40,991 nt of DNA, from positions 24,639 to 65,629 of the forward strand of contig NZ_BMHE01000043.1 of the NCBI RefSeq assembly GCF_014640555.1. The letters run 5' to 3'. Source of the stretch: Paenibacillus marchantiophytorum. GTDB taxonomy: Bacteria; Bacillota; Bacilli; Paenibacillales; NBRC-103111. This document shows, piece by piece, positions 7,157 through 14,214 of this stretch. The position numbers and the translations under genes were made by a program. The number at the start of each line of letters is the position of its first letter. Within the stretch, counting starts at the first letter, position 1. Below the pieces are notes generated by a model, which had not been told where the DNA came from, did no database searches, and worked only from the letters and a program-made list of their open reading frames with translations.

Positions 7157-8104
7157 TTGAACAAAACGGATCGACTGCTGGCCATCGTCCTTGAATTACA
7201 GCGCAGTGGTACACTGCGTGCTGAGGATTTGGCAGCGACTTTCGAAACCAGCCAAAGAACGATCTATCGAGATATCCAGGCGTTGAGTGAAGCAGGGGTA
7301 CCGATTGTCGGTTCTACAGGAATTGGTTATTCATTAATGGAAGGTTATTTTTTGCCGCCGCTAAGTTTCACGATTGAAGAAGCGGTTGCGCTGCTGATTG
7401 GCACTGATTTTGTTGAAACCAAGTTTGATTCTCGTTATCGAGCAACCGCGAATACTTCGCAAGCGAAAATAGAAGCTATTTTGCCTGATAAGGTGCTTGA
7501 TGAGGTGCGGCGAATTCGAGGAATAACGAAAGTGGCAGACCCCAATGAAATTGGAATTAGCCGGATGGAGAAGGAATTCTTAGTTCAGCTTCGGCAAGCG
7601 ATCTTACAGATGACCAAAGTGGAGTTTCGTTATGCCAAAAAAAGCCGATTTGGTGAAGATGTTGAACCAACTCGCCGCAGAGTTGCACCCTATGGCCTCA
7701 TTCTTATTAATGGGTATTGGGTATTAATCGCAGCTTGTGAATTGCGGGATGCAATAAGGCATTTTCGCCTCTCACGCATCTCAGATCTTCATGAGACAGG
7801 CGAAATCTACGAAGTTCCTGCTGAGTTTAATCTGAAGGATTATAGCCCAGTTGATGACCGACATCTGCTCATTCGCGTTCATACGAACCTGCGATTGGCA
7901 GAGCAAATCAAAGAATCGAACAACTTTTATTTGGAAGACATACAGGTTGAAGAGAGGGGATTAATTGTAACTTTTCGTGTCCGACAGATCGAAGATATCC
8001 TGCACTGGGTCCTCAGTTGGGGATCAGATGTAGTTGTACTGGAACCTGATCAGCTTCGCCAACGTGTTCGCGAAGAACTGGAAAATATGTTAAAACGCTA
8101 CTGA
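7157..8104 (+). CDS. HTH_11/WYL-domain transcriptional regulator
   Basis: A 315-residue YafY-type regulator. Residues about 1-60 form a DeoR-like winged helix-turn-helix (RLLAIVLELQ, LRAEDLAATFETSQRTIYRD with IQALSEAGVPI). The middle and C-terminal part (about 130-215) is the WYL domain: KVEFRYAKKS, RRVAPYGLILINGYWVLIAA and HFRLSRISDL. A WCX-like extension closes the protein. WYL domains bind nucleic acid or small ligands. The start is uncertain. TTG at 7157 follows GGTGG and gives the usual MNKTDRLL beginning; GTG at 7142 would add five residues. It probably regulates itself or the DinB-like gene 67 bases downstream, although a terminator separates them. Confidence 0.85.
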   Translation: MNKTDRLLAIVLELQRSGTLRAEDLAATFETSQRTIYRDIQALSEAGVPIVGSTGIGYSLMEGYFLPPLSFTIEEAVALLIGTDFVETKFDSRYRATANTSQAKIEAILPDKVLDEVRRIRGITKVADPNEIGISRMEKEFLVQLRQAILQMTKVEFRYAKKSRFGEDVEPTRRRVAPYGLILINGYWVLIAACELRDAIRHFRLSRISDLHETGEIYEVPAEFNLKDYSPVDDRHLLIRVHTNLRLAEQIKESNNFYLEDIQVEERGLIVTFRVRQIEDILHWVLSWGSDVVVLEPDQLRQRVREELENMLKRY

Positions 8105-8128
8105 CATACTGTTGTCAGTAGCGTTTTT
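8095..8128 (+). terminator. Rho-independent terminator overlapping the WYL gene end
   Basis: Perfect 12-base arms ACGCTACTGACA (8095-8106) and TGTCAGTAGCGT (8113-8124) with a six-base loop, then TTTTT. The stop codon lies within the hairpin. Confidence 0.9.
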
Positions 8129-8171
8129 GTATGATTAGGCTACCAAACGAAAGAGGAGCTGTATATCCCCG

Positions 8172-8705
8172 ATGAATACGATGCTAACATTGAAGAATCT
8201 TGAAGAAGTAACCCGTGTATATGAGCAAGAACTACATGATTTTAATATGGCCCAGCTGACACAGAAACCGAGCGAGGATGAATGGTCGATTGGTCAAGTA
8301 TATGTACATTTGATTCAAACCGCACTTTATATGCAAATTCGAAACATTGAAACTTGTCTCGCGGCAAATGAAGAGAAGCCCAATTATGAAAAAACAGCAG
8401 CAGGAAGTGCTGTTTTTGAACTCGGCAGCTTTCCGCCCATTAAGATTCATGTTCCGCCTTCTCCGCAGTACACACCTTCGCAACCAGTCGATAAGGAACA
8501 GATGGTTACGGGCTTGCAAACAGTCATTGCTAAAATGCAGGTTATTCAAGCTCAACTAGATGTAAATTTATCGAATTATACCGCTGCTCATCCCAGATTT
8601 GGTGAGTTGAACGCCAAAGAATGGTTTCAGTTGATCGAAATGCACTTCCGTCATCATCGCCTGCAGGTTAATCGGTTAAAAGAAAGTTTAGGTAGTATAA
8701 TCTAA
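8172..8705 (+). CDS. DinB-superfamily protein
   Basis: A 177-residue four-helix-bundle protein of the DinB/YfiT superfamily, usually metal-dependent thiol transferases or stress proteins of unknown substrate. The typical WSIGQVYVHLI is at about residues 38-48, with the first metal-ligand histidine in VHL. The second and third ligand region is FQLIEMHFRHHRLQVNRL near the C terminus (about 152-169). All three histidine positions are present, so metal binding is plausible. GAGGAG lies 13 bases before the ATG, rather far; an in-frame ATG at 8181 is a possible alternative start. The gene is followed by a decayed gene and repeat B, with no clear terminator. Confidence 0.8.
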   Translation: MNTMLTLKNLEEVTRVYEQELHDFNMAQLTQKPSEDEWSIGQVYVHLIQTALYMQIRNIETCLAANEEKPNYEKTAAGSAVFELGSFPPIKIHVPPSPQYTPSQPVDKEQMVTGLQTVIAKMQVIQAQLDVNLSNYTAAHPRFGELNAKEWFQLIEMHFRHHRLQVNRLKESLGSII

Positions 8706-8733
8706 TTGTGTTTTTCAGAGTGATTTCCTCTCC

Positions 8734-8967
8734 TAGCTTGGGCTTGGGCTCCCAGTCAAGATGGAGTGGCGAGGAGCTCTATACGCTGAGAATAAGCCCG
8801 ATCTCATAATTCTAGGTGACCTAGCCGTAGGCTAGGATGGAGGAGACCCCGAGATCCCGCCTCAATTCACATGTGAAGCATGTGGCGGACAAATATATCC
8901 GGAGTACTACGAGGGAGTGCACGGGTATGTTTACCGTATCGAAGATGGATTGAACCAAAGAGAAGCT
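8734..8967 (+). pseudogene. Broken gene for a small CxxC (zinc-ribbon-like) protein
   Basis: A continuous protein-like signal is interrupted by lesions. From 8761 a frame reads MEWRGALYAENKPDLIILGD and meets an in-frame TAG at 8833-8835. The same frame then continues with FTCEACGGQIYPEYYEGVHG and YVYRIEDGLNQ up to the edge of repeat B. A second frame upstream (8734-8790) reads SLGLGSQSRWSGEELYTL, which overlaps in content and suggests a frameshift as well. C-x-x-C in TCEACGG could be half of a zinc site. The parent family was not identified. The reading frame continues into the repeat, which has probably replaced the gene's 3' end. Confidence 0.5.
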
Positions 8968-9315
8968 ATAAGGGAACGTCAAGCCTCGATTATAGAAAAA
9001 TATGACAAGATAGCGAGTTTGAGGGAACTACAGTGCGCTATAATTCTGAAAACCGCCATTTTCCACGCCAGAGGGAACTACGATCCGCTATTTCAGCATT
9101 TCCCGGTTGGAATGAGCAGTTTCCGCTTAAATAGCGGATCTCAGTTCCCTTTCAGGCTACGTTTATCCCATTTCCCGCTAAATAAAGGATCATAGTTCCT
9201 TTTCACACGACGCTCTCTGTCATTGCAAAGCCCAAAGGGAAGTAGTTCCGCTATAATGTTGAAAACCGTTATGAAGAGGCTCATCACTTAGGGCGGCGAA
9301 AGCCGCTTTTCTTAA
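8968..9315 (+). repeat. Structured dispersed repeat, copy B
   Basis: Second copy of the 348-base repeat at 465-812, same orientation. Core units start at 8971, 9022, 9072 (forward), 9131, 9182 (inverted) and 9236 (forward), giving steps 51, 50, 59, 51 and 54, identical to copy A. Units 9072 (AGGGAACTACGATCCGCTAT) and 9131 (ATAGCGGATCTCAGTTCCCT) are unchanged from copy A, whereas sequence between cores differs more. The right end has the hairpin GCGGC-GAAA-GCCGC with TTTT. It lies between a broken gene and the 3' end of the convergent SDR gene. Confidence 0.85.
9293..9313 (+). terminator. Terminator-like hairpin at right end of repeat B
   Basis: GCGGC, loop GAAA, GCCGC, followed by TTTTCTT. 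Counterpart of 791-810. It could end plus-strand transcripts coming through the repeat. Confidence 0.5.
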
Positions 9316-9344
9316 TGTCCACTCCGTGGCAGTCAACCGATGCT

Positions 9345-10073
9345 TTACGTGAGCACATGCCCGCCTTCCACATGAAGCACAGTTCCTGTTACAAAGCTGT
9401 TCTGAAGCAAATAAAGCACGCTTAATGCTACATCCTCCGGTTGACCCACACGCTGCACAGGCAGCTTATTGGCAATGGTTGAGTAGAAATTAGCCCGCGC
9501 CTCTTCGGACAATTGAATGCGTGAAGGCGTATCAATAATCCCTGGTGAAACGACATTGACACGGAGTGGCGCAAGCTCTAAGGCTAATGTCTGGCCAAGA
9601 TTCGCGATGGCTGCATTGACGGCGCCAAGCACGGATGAACCGATCATCGATTTGTAGGCGACCACACCTGAGAATAGTGTTATAGAACCATTAGGCAAGA
9701 TGTTCGGTGCCCCGTACTTGGCGGCATAATATTGCCCCCAGAATTTGCTCTCAAACAACTGGCGGGCTTTGGCTGTCTCTGTGTGAAGAAAGGGGCCGCC
9801 AGATGTTTCGGCTGCACTCACGATTAAATGGTTGAACGTGCCGACTTTTTCGAAAAAAGCTTGAACCTCCTGTTCGCTGGTTGTATCCAGGGGATAGGCG
9901 GATGCTTGCTTGCCCAGTTGTGCCCGTGCCTGTTGCAGCTTGATCTCGGAACGACTGGCAATGATGACCTCCGCACCTTGAGCAATCAGCCGTTTCGCTG
10001 TCGCTAATCCAATGCCGGAGCTTCCTCCGATAAGAACGATTTTTTGATTTTGAAACATGTAAGTTCGAAACAT
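9345..10073 (-). CDS. SDR-family oxidoreductase-like protein lacking the YxxxK pair
   Basis: A 242-residue short-chain dehydrogenase/reductase fold. The N-terminal NAD(P) motif is GGSSGIGLATAKRLIAQGA (residues about 16-34), with SRSE after strand 2 favouring NADP. The C-terminal region LRVNVVSPGIIDTP and the late VTGTVLHVEGGHVL are classical. At the active site, where most members have SxYxxxK, this protein reads SSVLGAVNAAIANLGQ, so the catalytic Tyr and Lys are replaced by Leu and Asn. It belongs to a known atypical SDR branch or is non-catalytic. AGGAGG lies seven bases before the ATG. It is divergent from the HxlR regulator, its likely controller. Confidence 0.85.
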   Translation of the reverse strand: MFRTYMFQNQKIVLIGGSSGIGLATAKRLIAQGAEVIIASRSEIKLQQARAQLGKQASAYPLDTTSEQEVQAFFEKVGTFNHLIVSAAETSGGPFLHTETAKARQLFESKFWGQYYAAKYGAPNILPNGSITLFSGVVAYKSMIGSSVLGAVNAAIANLGQTLALELAPLRVNVVSPGIIDTPSRIQLSEEARANFYSTIANKLPVQRVGQPEDVALSVLYLLQNSFVTGTVLHVEGGHVLT

Positions 10074-10220
10074 ATAAGTTCCTCCTAGTCGTGTATTTCA
10101 TGTTATTATAAACCAACTAACTTCATTGAGGGAAGTAATGGAAATAAATACATATAGTTTCCCAAATGATACTATTGTGCTATGATTCAGAAAATGATGG
10201 GGGAATAGGAGGAAGTAGAG
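10074..10220. promoter_or_regulatory. Divergent promoter region between SDR and HxlR genes
   Basis: The 147 AT-rich bases must hold both promoters. A partial dyad ATAGT (from about 10154) and ACTAT (from 10171), and a second ACTTC...GAAGT (about 10121-10137), are candidate HxlR operator sites. TATGAT at 10180-10185 is a possible -10 for hxlR. None is strong alone. Confidence 0.4.
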
Positions 10221-10559
10221 ATGAGCAACAAGGAACAAATACAACTAACCAAAGGAATCCCTGGTGTGATGTGCCCAATTGCCAAAACGATAGATTTAAT
10301 TGGAACCAAGTGGACGTTCTTAATCATTCGTGATTTGTTGATCGAGGGGACGTTGCGATTCAGTGATCTGATGCGATCTATGGACGGAATCAGTCCCAAG
10401 ACGCTCTCACTTCGACTGCGAGAACTAGAGCATAATGGCATTGTCAGTCGCAAGGTTTATCCCGAGGTACCGCCGCGTGTCGAATATACGCTTACTGACA
10501 AAGGAAGGAATTTGGAAGGCATTTTTATTGAACTGAAACGTTTTGGCTTGCATTTATAA
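10221..10559 (+). CDS. HxlR-family winged-helix regulator
   Basis: A 112-residue DNA-binding protein with the HxlR signature: CPIAKTIDLIGTKWTFLIIRDL (split here as CPIAKTIDLIGTKW, about 16-29, and TFLIIRDLL), RFSDLMRSMDGISPKTLSLRL (RFSDL at about 46, then SPKTLSLRLRELE) and the wing PPRVEYTLTDKG. A single cysteine near residue 16 sits where thiol-sensing members (YodB, CatR) carry theirs, so redox or electrophile sensing is possible but unproven. AGGAGG lies 8 bases before ATG. The divergent SDR gene is the probable target. A GNAT gene follows after 15 bases and is probably co-transcribed. Confidence 0.9.
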   Translation: MSNKEQIQLTKGIPGVMCPIAKTIDLIGTKWTFLIIRDLLIEGTLRFSDLMRSMDGISPKTLSLRLRELEHNGIVSRKVYPEVPPRVEYTLTDKGRNLEGIFIELKRFGLHL

Positions 10560-10574
10560 GAGGGGGGAGTAGGA

Positions 10575-11111
10575 ATGAGCGATTTATCAACATCGAAGCC
10601 TGATTTCAGTGTGCAAATTGAGCCGTGGGCAGAATCTGATCTAAATTTGCTAGTTCGGCTGAATATCCCTGAAATGCTGGAGCATTTGGGAGGAACTGAA
10701 ACGGAAGATCAGGTGCATAATCGCCATAAGCGTTACAGGGAGCTAAAGGCAAAGGGGAAAGGATGTATGTTTAGCATCGTTCTGCTGCCTGAAAGCGTAG
10801 CCGTTGGCAATGTCGGTTATTGGGAAACGGAATGGCAAGGGGAAACAATCTACGAAATGGGATGGGGAGTGTTGCCTTCCTACCAAGGTCAAGGTATAGC
10901 TGCCATAGCGACAGCCTCTGCTATTTCTTTGGCGAAAGATGCGAATAAACATCGTTTTATGCATGCTTTTCCAGCTGTTGACAATCCGGCTTCCAATGCC
11001 ATTTGCCGCAAATTAGAGATGGAATGGGTCGCTGAATGTTCGTTCGAGTACCCGCCAGGGACTTTTATGCGATGCAATGATTGGCGTTTTAAGTTAAATG
11101 ATAAGGAATAA
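10575..11111 (+). CDS. RimJ/RimL-type GNAT acetyltransferase
   Basis: A 178-residue GNAT protein. The central strand and P-loop read YEMGWGVLPSYQGQGIAAIA (residues about 96-115), giving the Q-x-x-G-x-A acetyl-CoA motif, and the late motif DNPASNAICRKLEMEWV (about 137-153) is typical of the RimJ/RimL/Acetyltransf_3 group, in which N-x-x-S/A-x-x-x-x-x-K/R contacts CoA. GGGGGGAGTAGG precedes the ATG. The acceptor is unknown. It lies 15 bases behind the HxlR gene and is followed by a terminator. Confidence 0.85.
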   Translation: MSDLSTSKPDFSVQIEPWAESDLNLLVRLNIPEMLEHLGGTETEDQVHNRHKRYRELKAKGKGCMFSIVLLPESVAVGNVGYWETEWQGETIYEMGWGVLPSYQGQGIAAIATASAISLAKDANKHRFMHAFPAVDNPASNAICRKLEMEWVAECSFEYPPGTFMRCNDWRFKLNDKE

Positions 11112-11146
11112 AATGGAAGATTAACTCACATAGCAAATAGGCAAGT

Positions 11147-11178
11147 AAGAACCTTACGCATTTTTGGGTTCTTTTTTT
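11147..11178 (+). terminator. Rho-independent terminator
   Basis: AAGAACC (11147-11153) and GGTTCTT (11167-11173) with a 13-base loop and a T-run of seven. The loop is long but the T-run is strong. Confidence 0.7.
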
Positions 11179-11510
11179 GCGTTTTTCTTAATTTTTTGCA
11201 AAAAAATGTATGCGACAAAAGAATGAATTCTTATCTGGTGCTTATCTCCTTTTCCAAATACAGTTCGTATCCTATGTAGGTCGAAGTGTTCAAAATGACT
11301 AGCCCTTAGTGCCTGAAAATGAGCATTTTCCAATTTTTGAGACAGAAAAATACATTTTATACGAAGTCTATAGGAATAAGTCAGGCAACCAATTGTAAAA
11401 ATTTTACTGTTTTCTTGCCTATGAACTTGGTTATTGTTGAGGAAGCGAGACAGATACGAAGGGATCCGTCTGTAAATATTTAAATATCAGGTGAGGGATG
11501 GGTTATTCCT
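11179..11510. promoter_or_regulatory. AT-rich upstream region of the two-component system
   Basis: The 332 bases show no gene. A palindrome GAAAATGAGCATTTTC (11315-11330, 7-base arms) and a dyad near 11450-11475 (AGACAGAT and ATCCGTCT) could be binding sites for the downstream response regulator or another factor. No good -35/-10 pair could be chosen. Inference only. Confidence 0.35.
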
Positions 11511-13172
11511 ATGAGAAGAATGTTCTCAGGTGAAGGTAGAGTCTTTTACTTGTATCGTTATATTACGTTAGCCGTGACATCGTTAGTTTATGCCATTGAG
11601 GATCGAGGCCCTCCGATGGGCGTGAAGATCTGTATTATTCTCTCTTTATTTATATTCGCCAAATGGATTACAGACATGTATACCAAAAGCAGACAAGCTT
11701 CGCAGGTGATCAAAATAACTGTGGGCTTGGAAATGGCCGGTATGATGATTCTGCATCTGCTCAGCGGCGGCATGGAAAGTCCATTCCTATGGTGTGTATT
11801 CAATCCAGCTTGGATGGCTGCCAGTTATCTTTCCTCGGTGTATTGCTGGTGTATGATGATCAGTTATTTCCTAGTCAACACCGCATTTTCCTACTTCTTC
11901 GTTAATGAGAATCACGAGACCTTAGGTCAAATATTGTTGAATGACAATCATTTTTATCTCGTGCTGCTGTTCATGACCTTATCTATTCAACTGCTGGTCG
12001 GCGTGAAAACCAGACTGGAAATTGCCAATGCACGATCAACGGAAACGATGGAGCACATGAAGTCGCTTTATCAAATTGTGGAGGCTGCGACACATAGCGA
12101 ATCCGAAAATTTGAAAATGATTTTCGCCGAATTCGCGCTCAAACTGACGAGATTGAAAATGGCCTTCTTCTGGGATGTCAATGGACAAGAACGTGACGAG
12201 CGACTTATTACGCAAGGAATTACACCGCAAGGACTTGAAGCTGCGCTTAGCGTGGCAATAGAAGACAATGTAGCAGAACTAAGACAGCTGGACAGTTGTA
12301 TGGTGATGACGATGCCGGAGCAAGGTGAATTTCTGGTGATTCCGATTAAATCCTCAACCCGGTTCTGGGGTGTGATGGGGGTGAAAATTGAGCGTTCCAG
12401 TTATGAAGAGGGCAGGCATTGGTTCGTTAAGCAGTTATATTTCTTGTCCGAGCTGTGCGCTGTGATTCTAGAAAGACATCAGTTGGAGCGGATTGAGAAT
12501 CAATTAATGATCATTGAGGAACAGAACCGGATTGCGGACGAGATGCATGACAGTGTCTCGCAATATATGTTTGGCATCGTATATGCGGTGCATTCGTTGA
12601 ACCGCAAATGGGGGGATATTTCGGCAGAGCAGATCAAGGAGCAGCTGCAGGTCATTCAAGAATCCTCCGTTGCGGCTTCCCAAGAACTACGTTCAACGAT
12701 CTATAGTTTGAGTTCCAGGAAAAATGGCGGTAATTTCTGGATCACAACGGTCAAGTCACATCTGGATAGTTTGTCTAAATTGCATGCGGTCAAAGTTAGT
12801 CTGAAAGTGACGGGCGACGACCATGGACTGCCCCTTAATTATCAAAAGGCGTTGTTCCGCATTATTTCGGAGGCAACGGGCAATGCGATTCGTCATGGCA
12901 GCAGTTCACAAATTTATGTGGAGTTGAGCATGAAACTTAGTGGGATCCACTTATCTGTGCTGGATAACGGGCGTGGCTTCTCCGTCACAGAAAGGTTGTC
13001 CGACCCGCTATCATCGGGTCTTGGTGTCAACAATATGAAATTGCTTGTCCATGCATTAGGCGGAACAATCGTCATTACGAGCAACGAAGGCAAAGGTACG
13101 CATATCCAAGTAGAGTTACCCATTCAACATCACGAGCAGAAGGTACCGGATGAGCTTCAAGCGATGGGCTAA
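11511..13172 (+). CDS. NarX/DegS-type sensor histidine kinase
   Basis: A 553-residue membrane histidine kinase. Residues about 10-170 contain roughly five or six hydrophobic segments without a large extracellular loop, so it likely senses in or near the membrane. A cytoplasmic GAF-like region follows (about 185-325, ending with VKQLYFLSELCAVILE). The HisKA_3 box reads RIADEMHDSVSQYMFGI with the phosphorylated histidine at residue 346. The HATPase domain has the N box SEATGNAIRHG, LDNGRGF and GLGVNNMK. It phosphorylates its partner, the response regulator 39 bases downstream. The ATG at 11511 has only a distant GGTGAGGG; an ATG at 11520 is an alternative. Its position just ahead of the EPS operon suggests control of that locus. 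Confidence 0.9.
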   Translation: MRRMFSGEGRVFYLYRYITLAVTSLVYAIEDRGPPMGVKICIILSLFIFAKWITDMYTKSRQASQVIKITVGLEMAGMMILHLLSGGMESPFLWCVFNPAWMAASYLSSVYCWCMMISYFLVNTAFSYFFVNENHETLGQILLNDNHFYLVLLFMTLSIQLLVGVKTRLEIANARSTETMEHMKSLYQIVEAATHSESENLKMIFAEFALKLTRLKMAFFWDVNGQERDERLITQGITPQGLEAALSVAIEDNVAELRQLDSCMVMTMPEQGEFLVIPIKSSTRFWGVMGVKIERSSYEEGRHWFVKQLYFLSELCAVILERHQLERIENQLMIIEEQNRIADEMHDSVSQYMFGIVYAVHSLNRKWGDISAEQIKEQLQVIQESSVAASQELRSTIYSLSSRKNGGNFWITTVKSHLDSLSKLHAVKVSLKVTGDDHGLPLNYQKALFRIISEATGNAIRHGSSSQIYVELSMKLSGIHLSVLDNGRGFSVTERLSDPLSSGLGVNNMKLLVHALGGTIVITSNEGKGTHIQVELPIQHHEQKVPDELQAMG

Positions 13173-13211
13173 ACCAAGTAAACCCCCATTCTAACGAAAG
13201 CAGGTGTTACT

Positions 13212-13832
13212 GTGAAAGTCATTATCGTAGATGATCACCCATTAGTGCGCAAAGGATTATCAGCTGTGTTAAAACTCGAAAATAATGTGGAAGTTACTGG
13301 CGAGGCAGAAACGGTGGAGCAGGCTGTAGAGTTAATTATGCGAACGAAGCCAGATCTGGCAATTGTCGATCTCAAGCTCGGAAATCGCTCCGGCATTGAA
13401 GTAGTTGAACAAATCCGGGATTCATCCTGCCGAAGCATTATTCTTACTTCATCGACCATGGAGCAAGATGTCAGGAAAGCAGAAGCGGCAGGCGCTGATG
13501 GCTATGTGCTGAAAGAAGCGCTGCCGGAAGAATTGCTGCTTGCGATTAAGTTGATTTTCAAAGGAAAGAAATATTACGATCCAGGGTTGATGGAAATGAT
13601 GTTCAAGAAAGAAGATGAAGACAGTTTCAGCAAGCTTACACCGAAAGAGCGGGAAGTGTTGATCGGACTCGGGGAAGGGCTGTCCAACCAAGGGATGGCC
13701 AAGAAATTGATGGTTACGGAGTTTACCGTGAAGAAGCATGTCAGTCAAATACTTAATAAATTAAGCGTGAATGACCGTACACAAGCAGCCTTATTAGCGC
13801 AATCCAAAGGGTTGGTCGGCAGTTTTCAGTAG
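13212..13832 (+). CDS. NarL/FixJ-type response regulator
   Basis: A 206-residue two-domain regulator. The receiver has the acidic pair in IIVDDHPLVRKG, phosphoacceptor Asp53 in LAIVDLKLG, Thr in IILTSS and Lys in GYVLKEALP. The C-terminal LuxR-type helix-turn-helix (about 140-200) reads LTPKEREVLIGLGEGLSNQG and TEFTVKKHVSQILNKL. Start is GTG 13212 after an AGCAGGTG sequence. It is encoded directly after its kinase and 382 bases before the EPS operon. No terminator is visible behind it, so some read-through into the EPS leader is possible. It probably activates or represses EPS genes; targets are not shown by sequence. Confidence 0.92.
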   Translation: MKVIIVDDHPLVRKGLSAVLKLENNVEVTGEAETVEQAVELIMRTKPDLAIVDLKLGNRSGIEVVEQIRDSSCRSIILTSSTMEQDVRKAEAAGADGYVLKEALPEELLLAIKLIFKGKKYYDPGLMEMMFKKEDEDSFSKLTPKEREVLIGLGEGLSNQGMAKKLMVTEFTVKKHVSQILNKLSVNDRTQAALLAQSKGLVGSFQ

Positions 13833-14028
13833 AATACTAAGCTTTTGTGGTCCTAAAGTATACCATCGTTTTGTTACATATAGCCAAATGGGCATATACA
13901 AAATAGACCCAAAAATCACAATATTGAGTAATATCATAATCACGGGAATTCAGATAAGCTTTAAGTATAACCAAATAATTGACAAAAAGCGGCATGCTTT
14001 CTTCCTTATGACACGATCCTATGTCTGG

Positions 14029-14052
14029 GACAGATCAACTGCTGATCCTGTC
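14029..14052 (+). other. Leader RNA hairpin upstream of the EPS operon
   Basis: GACAGATCA and TGATCCTGTC pair with one bulged base around a five-base loop ACTGC. There is no T-run behind it, so it is not an intrinsic terminator by itself; it may stabilise or regulate the leader transcript. Confidence 0.4.
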
Positions 14053-14119
14053 GAAAGAAAGTGAGGTGTGCTCCACTGAAGGAGTGATTGATGACAGAGA
14101 GTAGGTAAAGGTTAAGAGA

Positions 14120-14136
14120 AATGAAACGCTTTCATT
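14120..14136 (+). promoter_or_regulatory. cre-like palindrome AATGAAA-CGC-TTTCATT
   Basis: A perfect inverted repeat with 7-base arms about 80 bases before the first EPS gene. The half sites TGAAA and TTTCA are those of CcpA cre boxes, but the spacer is three bases (CGC) where cre has four (RCGY), so a normal CcpA site is not certain. Confidence 0.4.
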
Positions 14137-14214
14137 ACAGCAATAATAGCTTAGACAAGTTTGAAAATCAATGCCGTTTAACTAGAATTACAAACTTTTT
14201 TTCGGGAGGGTGTC

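Larger units (their letters stand above)
13833..14214 (+). promoter_or_regulatory. Long leader / promoter region of the EPS operon
   Basis: The 382 bases hold no convincing gene. Elements seen are a partial dyad ATATAGCC / GGGCATAT around 13878-13897 and a TTGACA at 13979-13984 without a well-placed -10. Further on lie a hairpin at 14029-14052, a small CTCC...GGAG stem near 14070-14085, and a perfect 7-base palindrome at 14120-14136. If transcription begins near 14010, the mRNA has a 200-base structured leader, suggesting control after initiation. A 73-codon frame from 14121 overlaps the first EPS gene and is not believed. Confidence 0.5.

Noticed and set aside
13979..14012. TTGACA at 13979-13984 as a complete EPS promoter
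   Set aside because: No -10 hexamer is found at 16-18 bases; the nearest candidates lie at 20-22 bases. It is mentioned only as an element of the leader.
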